From the NCBI GenBank assembly GCA_050331455.1, contig JBHJGV010000003.1, positions 12,907 to 76,906 on the forward strand: a stretch of 64,000 nucleotides of DNA, in the 5' to 3' direction. The DNA comes from CAYUYV01 sp050331455. GTDB taxonomy: Bacteria > Pseudomonadota > Alphaproteobacteria > JAJFIK01. The position numbers and the translations under genes were made by a program. Shown here one piece after another: positions 25,044 through 34,084 of the stretch. The notes beneath the pieces are model-generated. The model was not told the origin of the DNA, did no database searches, and was given only the letters and a program-made list of their open reading frames with translations. How positions within the stretch are numbered: position 1 is the stretch's first letter; every line of letters starts with the position of its first letter.

Positions 25044-25730
25044 TTGGACGCGGGACCGACAAGCGGCAGAGCAATGCCCGAAAACCCAGTTTCCGAAAAC
25101 GCAGTGCCAGAAAATGCAGTGCCAGAATACGCAGTGCCGGAAACGGGTCTGACACCGAATGGCGGCGGCGAGGATCTCGGACCAGACGAAACCTTCACGA
25201 TTTCGCAATTGGCCGCCGCCTTCGCCATCACGCCGCGCACCATCCGCTTTTATGAAAGCAAAGGGCTGCTGACGCCCCGTCGGCAGGGGCGCAATCGCGT
25301 TTACAGCCGGCGCGACCGGGTCCGGCTGATCCTGATCCTGCGCGGAAAAAGGGTCGGCTTCTCCCTCGACGAAATCCAGGAGATGCTGGACCTCTATGAT
25401 CTGCGGGGCGGCCAGGAGACCCAGATCCGCCACGCGCTGACCAAATGCGACCAGCGGATCGGGGCGCTGGAGGCCCAGCGCCGGGACATCGACGATGCTC
25501 TGGCGCAGTTACGAAGCGGCAAGTCGGCGATGCTTGATTTGCTCGCACGCCAATCGGCCCGGCCCGATCGGCCGGCATTGACCAGTTTCGCCGTGGCCGA
25601 CACGCCGTCCACAGTCGGGCAGACGATCGATTGGACGTCCGGCGGTGACGATGGAGCCGGCGACGATGAGTCCGATGACGAACACAGCGCTTTTTTGGCG
25701 CCCGAGGCGTTTTTGGTGAAGGATAGCTAG
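25044..25730 (+). CDS. MerR-family transcriptional regulator, LiuR-like
   Basis: A winged-helix MerR domain (FTISQLAAAFAITPRTIRFY, then ESKGLLTPRRQGRNRVYSRR) is followed by the dimerisation helix (LDEIQEMLDLYDLRG, CDQRIGALEAQRRDIDDAL) and a long acidic tail (DDGAGDDESDDEHS). It lacks a cysteine-based metal site, so it fits the LiuR/CoA-catabolism branch rather than metal sensors. I chose the TTG at 25044 because AAGGAGG lies upstream; the longer frame runs through the palindrome. The N-terminal extension carries five near-identical pentapeptides (PENPV, SENAV, PENAV, PEYAV, PETGL). It lies 53 bp before the acyl-CoA dehydrogenase genes it probably controls. Confidence 0.85.
   Translation: MDAGPTSGRAMPENPVSENAVPENAVPEYAVPETGLTPNGGGEDLGPDETFTISQLAAAFAITPRTIRFYESKGLLTPRRQGRNRVYSRRDRVRLILILRGKRVGFSLDEIQEMLDLYDLRGGQETQIRHALTKCDQRIGALEAQRRDIDDALAQLRSGKSAMLDLLARQSARPDRPALTSFAVADTPSTVGQTIDWTSGGDDGAGDDESDDEHSAFLAPEAFLVKDS
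25078..25146 (+). repeat. 15-bp coding repeat in the MerR N-terminus, about 4-5 units
   Basis: Units such as CCAGAAAATGCAGTG and CCAGAATACGCAGTG follow each other in frame, giving (P/S)-E-(N/Y)-(A/P)-V pentapeptides. The repeat lies before the DNA-binding domain and could vary in copy number by slippage. Confidence 0.75.
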
Positions 25731-25783
25731 AACGTGCCCGGTTGCAGGGTTACCGGGCCAGACAGACACGCGGAGGGATTACA

Positions 25784-27580
25784 ATGGCCGTCTATCAGGC
25801 GCCTCTCACGGACACCCGTTTCATCCTTAGGGATCTTCTGAACCTGGAGCGCTACGACAATGTCGCCGGCTTCGCCGAAGCCACGCCCGACGTGATCGAT
25901 GCGATCCTGACCGAGGCCGCCAAATTGGCCGAGGAAGTTCTGCTGCCCATCAATGAAATCGGCGACCGCCAGGGCTGCACGTATGATCCGGACAAGCGGG
26001 CCGTGACCACGCCGGATGGCTTCAAGGAAGCCTATAAAACCTTCATCGAAGGCGGCTGGGTCGGCCTGACGGCGGATCCCGATTTCGGCGGCCAGGGGCT
26101 GCCCGCCGTTCTCGGTCTTGCCCTCAACGAAATGGTGTCCTCGGCCAATATGGCTTTCGGAATGTATCCAGGCCTGTCCCATGGCTGCTATTCGGCTATC
26201 CATGCCCATGGCTCGGACGATCAAAAAGCGACCTATCTGCCCAAGCTCGTAACCGGCGAGTGGTCCGGCACCATGAACTTGACCGAGCCCCAATGCGGCA
26301 CGGATCTGGGACTCATCCGCACCAAGGCCGAGCCCCAGGACGACGGCACCTACAAGATCACAGGGACCAAAATCTGGATCTCCGGCGGCGACCAGGACCT
26401 GACCGAGAACACCGTCCATCTCGTCCTGGCACGGATCGCCGGCGGCCCCGAGGGGATCAAGGGCATCTCGCTGTTCATTGTGCCGAAATTCATGGTCAAC
26501 GAGGATGGCTCGCTGGGCGAGCGCAACGCCGCCTATTGCGGCGGCCTCGAAAGCAAGATGGGCATTCACGGCAATGCCACCTGTGTGATGAATTACGAGG
26601 GCGCCACCGGCTTTCTCGTCGGCGAGCCCCACAAGGGCATGCGCGCCATGTTCACCATGATGAACGAGGCGCGCCTCGGGGTCGGGCTCCAGGGTCTCTC
26701 CATGTCGGAGATCGCCTATCAGAACGCGCTGACCTTTGCGAAGGATCGCCGGCAGGGCCGCGCCCTGACCGGCGCCGACGAACCCGATGCGCCGGCCGAC
26801 AGCATCATGGTGCATCCGGATGTGCGCCGCATGCTGATGGATGTGCGCACCTTCAACGAGGGCGCCCGTGCGCTGCTGATGTGGACCGGCCTGTGGGGCG
26901 ACCTGGAGCACAAGTCCGAGGACGAACAGGTGCGCGAGAAGGCCGGCGACTACATGGCCCTGTTCACGCCGATCCTGAAAGCCTATTTCACGGAAAAAGG
27001 CTTCATGAACGCGGTCTGGGCCCAACAGGTGCTCGGCGGCAGCGGTTTCGTGAAGGATTATCCCCTGGAGCAGTTCGTCCGGGATTCCCGTATCGCCATG
27101 ATCTATGAGGGCACGAACGGCATTCAGGCGCTGGACCTCGTGGGCCGCAAGCTCGCCATGAATGGCGGGCGGGCGATCAACACCTTCTTTGCCGATGTGG
27201 ACCACCTGATCGATGAGGCCGGCGATGATGAGCGCCTGAAGCCCTTCGTGGACGGACTGCGCGATTCCTCCGATCAGCTCAAGGACGCCACGGGTTGGTT
27301 GATGGAAAATGGTCTTGCGGATTTCAACAATGCCGCTGCCAGCTCCCACGATTATCTGCACCTGTTTGCCATCACCGCTCTCAGCTATATCTGGCTCGAT
27401 ATTGCCCGCCGTTCTGTCGCCTGCCTCGACGAAGGCGTGCCGAATGCGGCGTTCTACGAGACCAAACTGAAAACCGGCCGTTACTTCGTGGCCCGGGTGC
27501 AGCCCGAAGCGGCGGCCCATCTGGCGAAGGTCAAAGCGGGGGCGGCACCGGTGATGGCGCTGGATACGGAAGAATACTAG
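25784..27580 (+). CDS. Acyl-CoA dehydrogenase, long form with C-terminal domain (DmdC/AcdA-like)
   Basis: A 598-aa FAD enzyme of the large acyl-CoA dehydrogenase class. It carries the FAD/substrate signature MNLTEPQCGTDLGLIRTKA, WISGGDQDL, the C-terminal helix pair QVLGGSGFVKDYPLEQFVRD and the catalytic base region IYEGTNGIQALDL. The extra C-terminal domain (about residues 470-598) sets it apart from 380-aa enzymes and is shared with DmdC (methylmercaptopropionyl-CoA) and related long-chain enzymes. The ATG at 25784 has GGAGGG upstream. It is first of the beta-oxidation run after the MerR gene. The exact acyl-CoA substrate is not determined by sequence. Confidence 0.92.
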   Translation: MAVYQAPLTDTRFILRDLLNLERYDNVAGFAEATPDVIDAILTEAAKLAEEVLLPINEIGDRQGCTYDPDKRAVTTPDGFKEAYKTFIEGGWVGLTADPDFGGQGLPAVLGLALNEMVSSANMAFGMYPGLSHGCYSAIHAHGSDDQKATYLPKLVTGEWSGTMNLTEPQCGTDLGLIRTKAEPQDDGTYKITGTKIWISGGDQDLTENTVHLVLARIAGGPEGIKGISLFIVPKFMVNEDGSLGERNAAYCGGLESKMGIHGNATCVMNYEGATGFLVGEPHKGMRAMFTMMNEARLGVGLQGLSMSEIAYQNALTFAKDRRQGRALTGADEPDAPADSIMVHPDVRRMLMDVRTFNEGARALLMWTGLWGDLEHKSEDEQVREKAGDYMALFTPILKAYFTEKGFMNAVWAQQVLGGSGFVKDYPLEQFVRDSRIAMIYEGTNGIQALDLVGRKLAMNGGRAINTFFADVDHLIDEAGDDERLKPFVDGLRDSSDQLKDATGWLMENGLADFNNAAASSHDYLHLFAITALSYIWLDIARRSVACLDEGVPNAAFYETKLKTGRYFVARVQPEAAAHLAKVKAGAAPVMALDTEEY

Positions 27581-27587
27581 GAGTTTT

Positions 27588-27616
27588 ACCGGGGGCGGAT
27601 CATCCGCCCCCGGTTT
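27588..27616 (+). terminator. Intrinsic terminator/attenuator between two acyl-CoA dehydrogenase genes
   Basis: Perfect 13-bp arms, ACCGGGGGCGGAT (27588-27600) and its complement at 27602-27614, flank one base and are followed by TTT. The hairpin lies 8 bp after the upstream stop and 50 bp before the next start, so it would reduce read-through into the following genes. Confidence 0.8.
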
Positions 27617-27663
27617 TCCATCCGGATCAAGAAACTGCATCGCTCATCTAGGGGGCTCCCACC

Positions 27664-28821
27664 ATGTCTGTCCTGAATGTCGAACGTCCCGCCTGGCGCA
27701 CCGAAGATATCGAGATCTTCGCCGAAGCCTCCCGCCGTTTTTTCGAGCGCGAATGTGCGCCGCATAACGAAAAGTGGATCGAGCAAGGCGTCGTGGACCG
27801 GGATATCTGGTACAAGGCCGGCGAGGCCGGCATTCTGGGTGCCAGCATGCCGGAAGAATATGGCGGGGCCGGCGGCAACTTCGCCCATGAGGCCATGATC
27901 ATTGAGGCCCAGGCCGCGACGGGCGTGGACGGTTTCGGCGCCACCTTGCACAACGCCATCGTCATTCCGTACCTGGTGCATTTCGGCTCGGAAGAGCAAA
28001 AGCGCAAATGGTTGCCGCGCTGTGCCAGTGGCGAGTTGGTGACCGCGATTGCCATGACCGAGCCCGGCACGGGATCGGACCTGCAAAACATCAAGACCAG
28101 TGCCCGCCTCGACGGCAATGAATATGTCATCAACGGTCAGAAGACCTTCATCACCAATGGTCAGACCGCCAATCTGATCTGCGTGGTGTGCAAGACCGAC
28201 CCGGCCCAGGGCGCCCGCGGCATCTCCCTGATCTTTGTGGAGACGGACGAGGTGGAAGGCTTCCGCCGGGGCCGGAACCTGAAAAAGATGGGGCAGAAAT
28301 CCCAGGATACGTCCGAGCTGTTTTTCGACAATGTCCGGGTGCCGACGGGTAATCTTCTTGGGACAGACGAAGGGCAGGGCTTCATCCAGCTCATGACCGA
28401 ATTGCCCCAGGAGCGGCATATCATCGGCCTCCAGGGGTTGGGTCGGATCGAATCCGCACTCCAGGTCACGATCGACTATGTGAAGGAGCGCACGGCGTTC
28501 GGTCAGCGCCTCATCGACTTCCAGAACACCCAGTTCAAGCTTGCGGAACTGAAGACCGAGGCCACCATCGGCAAAGTATTCATGAACTACTGCACGGAGC
28601 AGCTTCTGAAGGGGCAGCTCGATGCCGCAACGGCCTCCATGTCCAAATACTGGATGAGTGATCTGGAGTGCAAGGTGACTGACGAGTGCCTGCAGTTCTT
28701 CGGCGGCTACGGCTATATGGACGAGTATCCCATTTCCCGTATGTTCCGGGATGCCCGTGTGCAGAAGATCTATGGCGGCTCCAATGAGGTGATGAAAATG
28801 CTCATCGCCCGGACACTTTGA
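27664..28821 (+). CDS. Acyl-CoA dehydrogenase, 385 aa
   Basis: A standard-length acyl-CoA dehydrogenase: an N-terminal helical domain, the FAD-binding signature AIAMTEPGTGSDLQNIKT, ITNGQTANLI, ERTAFGQRLIDFQNTQFKLA, and the C-terminal QFFGGYGYMDEYPISRMFRD with the catalytic glutamate in IYGGSNEVMK. The C-terminal glutamate fits short/long/medium-chain enzymes other than isovaleryl-CoA dehydrogenase. The ATG follows AGGGGG. It oxidises acyl-CoA to enoyl-CoA and passes electrons to ETF. It is part of the same beta-oxidation locus but is set off by the hairpin at 27588. Confidence 0.94.
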   Translation: MSVLNVERPAWRTEDIEIFAEASRRFFERECAPHNEKWIEQGVVDRDIWYKAGEAGILGASMPEEYGGAGGNFAHEAMIIEAQAATGVDGFGATLHNAIVIPYLVHFGSEEQKRKWLPRCASGELVTAIAMTEPGTGSDLQNIKTSARLDGNEYVINGQKTFITNGQTANLICVVCKTDPAQGARGISLIFVETDEVEGFRRGRNLKKMGQKSQDTSELFFDNVRVPTGNLLGTDEGQGFIQLMTELPQERHIIGLQGLGRIESALQVTIDYVKERTAFGQRLIDFQNTQFKLAELKTEATIGKVFMNYCTEQLLKGQLDAATASMSKYWMSDLECKVTDECLQFFGGYGYMDEYPISRMFRDARVQKIYGGSNEVMKMLIARTL

Positions 28822-28859
28822 TCGGCGCCTTTTGGGGATACCAGCGGCGGAGCCGGCCC

Positions 28860-29474
28860 ATGTACACACCAAAGGCCTTCGCGATGGACAGCATCGGCGC
28901 CTGTCACGCGCTGATGCGCACCTGTCCCTTCGCCATTCCGGTGTCCCATGACGGCGAGAGTCTCGCCGCGACCCACATCCCTTTTCTGCTGGAGGCGGAC
29001 GGACCGGACGATCGGGGTCGGCTGCTCGGGCACATGGCCCGGGCCAATCCCCAATGGCAGGCCTGCGCCGGAACAGGCGAAGAGGTGCTGGTGGTGTTCC
29101 CGGGACCCCACGCCTATGTGTCGCCGACCTGGTATGAGGAGCCCGCCCGCAATGTGCCAACCTGGAACTATGTGACCGTCCATGCCCAAGGGCCGCTTCG
29201 GCCCCTCGATCCGGATGCGGTGCGCCGGATGCTCGGGACCTTGAGCGCGGGCTATGAGGGCGAGGCGGGCTGGCGCATGGATATGCTCTCCGATCAGCAG
29301 GCGGAGGGCCTCTCTCGGGCCATCATGGCCTTTGAGATCCCCATCACCCGCCTCGAAGGCAAGCAGAAGCTGAGCCAGAACAAAGCGCCCGCGGACCGCC
29401 GAAACGTGGCCCGCGGTCTTCGGGAGGCCGGGGAGGCCCGCCTTGCCGCCCTGGTGGGCCCCACCATTGCGTAA
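28860..29474 (+). CDS. FMN-binding PaiB-type protein
   Basis: A 204-aa protein reading as PaiB (FMN-binding split barrel): HIPFLLEADG near the N-terminus, VVFPGPHAYVSPTWYEEP in the middle, NYVTVHAQG, and FEIPITRLEGKQKLSQNK near the C-terminus. The start is the ATG at 28860 (MYTPKAFAMD), 38 bp after the acyl-CoA dehydrogenase stop. In Bacillus PaiB is tied to protease and sporulation control; elsewhere its role is unclear. Its presence in a beta-oxidation run may be incidental. Confidence 0.9.
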   Translation: MYTPKAFAMDSIGACHALMRTCPFAIPVSHDGESLAATHIPFLLEADGPDDRGRLLGHMARANPQWQACAGTGEEVLVVFPGPHAYVSPTWYEEPARNVPTWNYVTVHAQGPLRPLDPDAVRRMLGTLSAGYEGEAGWRMDMLSDQQAEGLSRAIMAFEIPITRLEGKQKLSQNKAPADRRNVARGLREAGEARLAALVGPTIA

Positions 29475-29596
29475 GTTGAAGGGAGAGCGGGAAAGATCAT
29501 CGCAGGGCGGGTTTGAACCGCGGCCGGAAAGACCGGTTGCCCTGCCGGCACGCTCTCAAATGAATCCGGAACCACTGCATCAAGGAGGAAATGACC

Positions 29597-30802
29597 ATGA
29601 CGGACGCATTCATTTACGACCATGTTCGTACGCCGCGGGGCAAGGGCCGCAAGGACGGCGCCCTGCATGAAATCACGGCCATGGAACTGGCGACCCAGGT
29701 CTTCGAGGCCATCCGCGACCGGAGCGAGCTTGACACCTCCAAGGTCGACGACGTGGTGATGGGCTGCGTGTCGCCGATCAATGAACAGGGGTCGGACATT
29801 GCCCGGGTCGCGGTGCTCAATGCGGGTTATGACGAAAGCGTCTCCGGCGTTCAGATCAACCGCTTCTGCGCCTCGGGCCTCGAAGCTGTGAACATGGCTG
29901 CCGCCCAGGTGATGGCCGGCCAGCACGACCTGACCATCGGCGGCGGTGTGGAAAGCATGAGCCGCGTGCCCATGGGCAGCGACGGCGGCGCCTGGGCCAC
30001 CGATCCCGATGTCGCCTTCAAGACCTATTTCGTGCCCCAGGGCATCGGCGCGGACATGATCGCCACCAAATGGGGCTTCAGCCGTGAAGACGTGGACGCC
30101 TATGCGGTGGAGTCCCAGCGCCGCGCCGCCCATGCCTGGGAGCAGGGCTATTTCTCCAATTCAGTGATCCCGGTGAAGGATCAAATCGGCCTGCCTATAC
30201 TGGACCGGGACGAACATCTCCGGCCCGAGACGAATATGCAGTCCCTGGCTTCCCTGAACCCGTCCTTCGCTGCCCAGGGCGATTTCGCCTTCGACGCGGT
30301 GATCCTGGACCGGTATCCGGACATCGAGGCTGTCAACCATGTGCATCACGCCGGCAATTCCTCCGGCATCGTGGATGGCGCCGCCGGCGTGTTGATCGGC
30401 AATCGGGAGATTGGCGATGCCATGGGCTTCAAGCCCCGGGCACGCATCCGCGCGTTTGCCTCCACGGGCTCCGAGCCCTCCATCATGTTGACCGGTCCGA
30501 CCTATGTGACGGAGAAGGCCCTCAAGCGTGCCGGCATGACTGTCGACGATATCGACCTGTTTGAGTTGAACGAGGCATTCGCGGCCGTCGTCATGCTGAT
30601 GATGCACAATCTGAACATTCCCCACGACAAGATGAACGTGAATGGCGGCGCCATCGCCATGGGCCACCCGCTTGGGGCCACGGGTGCCATGATCCTCGGA
30701 ACCGTGCTCGACGAGTTGGAGCGCCGGGACCTGAACACGGCCCTTGTTACCCTGTGCGTCGGTGCCGGCATGGGGACCGCCACGATCATCGAGCGAGTCT
30801 GA
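29597..30802 (+). CDS. Acetyl-CoA acetyltransferase/3-ketoacyl-CoA thiolase
   Basis: A 401-aa thiolase with all three active-site blocks: the nucleophilic Cys in NRFCASGLEAVN, His in GGAIAMGHPLGATG and the second Cys in TLCVGAGMGTA. I prefer the ATG at 29597, since AAGGAGG is too close to the ATG at 29591. It cleaves 3-ketoacyl-CoA with CoA. It lies directly before the multifunctional FadJ gene, as in alphaproteobacterial fadA-fadB-type operons where the two proteins form a complex. Confidence 0.95.
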   Translation: MTDAFIYDHVRTPRGKGRKDGALHEITAMELATQVFEAIRDRSELDTSKVDDVVMGCVSPINEQGSDIARVAVLNAGYDESVSGVQINRFCASGLEAVNMAAAQVMAGQHDLTIGGGVESMSRVPMGSDGGAWATDPDVAFKTYFVPQGIGADMIATKWGFSREDVDAYAVESQRRAAHAWEQGYFSNSVIPVKDQIGLPILDRDEHLRPETNMQSLASLNPSFAAQGDFAFDAVILDRYPDIEAVNHVHHAGNSSGIVDGAAGVLIGNREIGDAMGFKPRARIRAFASTGSEPSIMLTGPTYVTEKALKRAGMTVDDIDLFELNEAFAAVVMLMMHNLNIPHDKMNVNGGAIAMGHPLGATGAMILGTVLDELERRDLNTALVTLCVGAGMGTATIIERV

Positions 30803-30883
30803 TCCGTCCAGAGACAACGGTATGCGGTGCCGCGCCGGCCCCCGAGGGGCTGCCGCAGCGGCCGAGACACAGGAGAAAGCAAG

Positions 30884-33070
30884 ATGAACCTTACACAGAT
30901 GAGCTTCGACAAGGATGTCAACGGCATCGTCACCATCACCTGGGACATGCCAGGCCGGACCATGAACGTCCTCAGCCAGGAGTCCATGGCGGATTTCCGC
31001 ACCTGCATCGAGGCGATCACCGCCGATGACACCGTCACGGGCGTCATCATCACCAGCGGCAAGCCCGCTTTCCTGGCCGGCGCGGATCTCGGCGAGCTGG
31101 GCGGCTCGTCCGGCGGCGGCGCCGAAGATGAAATGGCCGCCCTGCGCGCCGCCTTCGACAATGCCTATGCCTTCAACAAGCTGCTCCGCGAACTGGAGAC
31201 CTGCGGCAAGCCCGTCGTCGCGGCCATCAATGGCACGGCGCTGGGCGGCGGCCTGGAGATCTGTCTCGCCTGTCACTACCGGGTCGTGGCCGACGGGGCA
31301 GGCATCCAGCTTGGCCTGCCGGAGTCCAAGGTCGGCCTGTTGCCCGGCGGCGGGGGCACCCAGCGTCTGCCCCGCCTGATCGGCGCCGGCAATGCCCTGC
31401 CGCTCATTCTTCAGGGCACGTCCCTCAATCCGGAAAAGGCGCTCGCCCAGGGCATCGTTCACAAGGTGGTTCCGGCGGATCAGCTCCTGGCCGAAGCGCG
31501 CCGGTGGATCAAGGAAGAAGGCGATCCCGTGCAGCCCTGGGACAAGAAGGGCTACAAGGTGCCCGGCGGGAACCCGTATGAGAACGCCACGACCTTCGTC
31601 ATCGGCAATGCCATGCTGCGCAAACAGACCCACATGAACTATCCTGCGCAGGCCAATATCATGAAATGCGTCTACGAAGGACTGCTTGTCCCGATCGAGG
31701 CGGGTCTGCGGATCGAAAGCCGCTACTTCGTGGATCTGCTGCGCCGGCCCGAGTCCAAAAACATGATCCGCTCCCTGTTCCTCTCCATGCAGGAACTGAA
31801 CAAGCTGGCCCGCCGGCCGGAAGACGTGCCGACCTATGACGTCAAGAAGCTGGGCATGCTGGGCGCCGGCATGATGGGTGCGGGTATTGCCTATGTCTCC
31901 GCCCTCGCGGGCATGGAGGTGATCCTGATCGATCAGAGCCAGGAAGGCGCTGAAAAGGGCAAACAATACGCCGTGGACCTGCTCGACAAGCAGATCAAGC
32001 GCGGTCGCATGACCGAGGCCATGAAGCGGGACATCCTGGCCCGGATCGTCCCGACCACGGATTACGACTTGCTGAAAGGCGCGGATCTGATCATCGAGGC
32101 TGTGTTCGAGGATCGGACCATCAAAGCGGACGTGACCAAGCGGGCCGAAGCCATGATCGCCGAGGATGCCGTGTTCGGCTCCAACACCTCCACTCTGCCC
32201 ATCACCGGCCTGGCGGAAGCGAGCGTGCGGCCGAAGAATTTCATCGGCATCCACTTCTTCTCGCCCGTCGACAAGATGCCCCTGGTCGAGATCATCATGG
32301 GCAAGGAAACGTCGCCGCAGACCCTGGCCAAGGCCATGGACTATGTGAAGAAAATCCGTAAGACGCCGATCGTCGTGAACGACAGCCGCGGCTTCTACAC
32401 CTCGCGGGTCTTCGGGACCTATGTGGGCGAAGGCATCCAGATGCTGGCCGAGGGCGTGACGCCCGCGCTCATCGAGAATGCGGGTCGCATGACGGGCATG
32501 CCGGTGCCGCCGCTGATGCTGAACGATGAGGTCAGCCTGGAGCTTGGCTATAAGGTCCGCCAGCAGACGAAAAAGGACCTGGGCGATGCCTATAAGGAAA
32601 CGCCCATCGACAAGCTGGTTGAGGATCTGGTGATCAAGCATGGGCGGCTTGGCAAGAAAGCCTCCAAAGGCTTTTACGACTATCCGTCCGAGGGGCCGAA
32701 GCGGTTGTGGCCAGGCCTCTCCGATCTGGTGCAGACCAAGGACGAGCAGCCCGACGTCAATGAGTTGCGCCTGCGCTTCATGGTGATCCAGGCCCTCGAG
32801 ACGGCCCGCTGTTTCGAGGAAAATGTGCTCACGGATGTTCGCGATGCGGATGTGGGCGCCATTCTTGGCTGGGGCTTCGCCCCCTATACCGGCGGCCCGC
32901 TGTCCTTCATCGACACCATGGGTGTGCGGGAGTTCGTGGCCACCTGCGAGCGCCTCGCCCAGCTTTATGGCGAGCGCTTCATGCCCAACACACTGTTGCG
33001 GGAAATGGCCGAGGCCGGCGATACCTTCTATGGCCGGTTCAATCCGCAAAACGCCGACAAGGCGGCCTGA
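30884..33070 (+). CDS. fadJ: Multifunctional enoyl-CoA hydratase/3-hydroxyacyl-CoA dehydrogenase (FadB/FadJ-like)
   Basis: A 728-aa fusion. The N-terminal crotonase domain has the oxyanion/catalytic segment GTALGGGLEICLACHY and PESKVGLLPGGGG, with both catalytic glutamates. The NAD-binding domain starts at KLGMLGAGMMGAGIAYVSAL (about residue 322), with the catalytic His in IGIHFFSPVDKMPLVEII. C-terminal helical domains end in GWGFAPYTGGPL. The start has AGGAGA upstream. It hydrates enoyl-CoA and oxidises the hydroxyacyl-CoA to ketoacyl-CoA, feeding the thiolase encoded 81 bp upstream. Confidence 0.95.
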   Translation: MNLTQMSFDKDVNGIVTITWDMPGRTMNVLSQESMADFRTCIEAITADDTVTGVIITSGKPAFLAGADLGELGGSSGGGAEDEMAALRAAFDNAYAFNKLLRELETCGKPVVAAINGTALGGGLEICLACHYRVVADGAGIQLGLPESKVGLLPGGGGTQRLPRLIGAGNALPLILQGTSLNPEKALAQGIVHKVVPADQLLAEARRWIKEEGDPVQPWDKKGYKVPGGNPYENATTFVIGNAMLRKQTHMNYPAQANIMKCVYEGLLVPIEAGLRIESRYFVDLLRRPESKNMIRSLFLSMQELNKLARRPEDVPTYDVKKLGMLGAGMMGAGIAYVSALAGMEVILIDQSQEGAEKGKQYAVDLLDKQIKRGRMTEAMKRDILARIVPTTDYDLLKGADLIIEAVFEDRTIKADVTKRAEAMIAEDAVFGSNTSTLPITGLAEASVRPKNFIGIHFFSPVDKMPLVEIIMGKETSPQTLAKAMDYVKKIRKTPIVVNDSRGFYTSRVFGTYVGEGIQMLAEGVTPALIENAGRMTGMPVPPLMLNDEVSLELGYKVRQQTKKDLGDAYKETPIDKLVEDLVIKHGRLGKKASKGFYDYPSEGPKRLWPGLSDLVQTKDEQPDVNELRLRFMVIQALETARCFEENVLTDVRDADVGAILGWGFAPYTGGPLSFIDTMGVREFVATCERLAQLYGERFMPNTLLREMAEAGDTFYGRFNPQNADKAA

Positions 33071-33103
33071 CCACCATCGGGCCCATGGCAGGGAAGGGGG
33101 ACC

Positions 33104-34051
33104 ATGACACGCGCCGAAACGAGTGACGGGCTCAATGACAGGCCGGCGCACCGGACGATCGACCATGGCCGCGGACGCCATGCCTGTCTGGTTTGGGACG
33201 GTCCATCGCCGGATGCGCCGGTCCTGCACTTTGCCCATGCCAATGGTTTCAATGGGGGGACCTATCGGCGCCTTCTGGGCCCGCTCGCTACCCAGGCCAC
33301 CATCTATGCCTGTGACATGCGCGGGCATGGGGCGACAGACATGCCGGCCGATCCTGAGACTCACCGCTCCTGGCTGCTCCACCGGGACGATCTGATCGCG
33401 CTTCTGGAGGTCGTCTCCCGGGAGGCCGGGGGCCGTCCGCTGGTTCTGGCTGGCCATTCCATGGGCGCCACGTCCAGCGTCCTCGCCGCCCTTGCGCGCC
33501 CGGACCTGGTGCGCAGCCTTGTCCTTCTCGATCCGGTCATGATTCCCCGGCGGATGATCCGGTGGTATCGGTTTCTGGCCCTGTTCGGGCGCGCGCCGGC
33601 GCCGCCGCCCATCGCCCAAGGGGCCGAGAAGCGCCGCGCGGTCTTTGCCGATCGCGAGGCCATGGTCGAGCGCTATCACGGCCGCGGGGCTTTCACGACC
33701 TGGCCACGGGGGGTCGTGGAGGACTATGTGGTCCACGGAACGAAGGATCGGGACGACGGCCAGGTGGAGCTTGCCTGCGCGCCGGCCTGGGAGGCTGCAA
33801 ATTTCCGTGTGGCGGCGGCCCATGATTACTGGCCGCATCTCAGGGGCCTGAGGTGCCCGGTGACATTGCTGCGCGGGACCATCGCCTCGACCTGCGCCGA
33901 GCCCCAGGCCCGCGCCTTCACGGCCCGCGTGCCCCAGACGCGGGACCGGGCCGTCGACGGCGCCACCCATTTCCTCCCCATGGACCATGTGGAGGAGGCC
34001 CGGACCGCGCTTTTGAAGGCGCTCACGGATGATCCGTTGGAACGCTCCTGA
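33104..34051 (+). CDS. Alpha/beta-hydrolase
   Basis: A 315-aa alpha/beta-hydrolase. It has an HFAHANGFNGGTYRRLL oxyanion-hole region, DMRGHGATD, the nucleophile elbow LAGHSMGATSS and the catalytic His in VDGATHFLPMDH; the Asp is probably in the RCPVTLLRG region. The ATG at 33104 has GGGGGA upstream. It follows fadJ by 33 bp in the same direction and is likely the last gene of the fatty-acyl operon. The substrate is unknown; a thioester or lipid ester would fit the context. Confidence 0.88.
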   Translation: MTRAETSDGLNDRPAHRTIDHGRGRHACLVWDGPSPDAPVLHFAHANGFNGGTYRRLLGPLATQATIYACDMRGHGATDMPADPETHRSWLLHRDDLIALLEVVSREAGGRPLVLAGHSMGATSSVLAALARPDLVRSLVLLDPVMIPRRMIRWYRFLALFGRAPAPPPIAQGAEKRRAVFADREAMVERYHGRGAFTTWPRGVVEDYVVHGTKDRDDGQVELACAPAWEAANFRVAAAHDYWPHLRGLRCPVTLLRGTIASTCAEPQARAFTARVPQTRDRAVDGATHFLPMDHVEEARTALLKALTDDPLERS

Positions 34052-34084
34052 CCCATTCCACGAGAGTGAGAGAGACCGGATCGT

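Noticed and set aside
30161..33988. 1275-codon open frame on the minus strand
   Set aside because: It runs antisense to thiolase, fadJ and the hydrolase, whose motifs are unmistakable.
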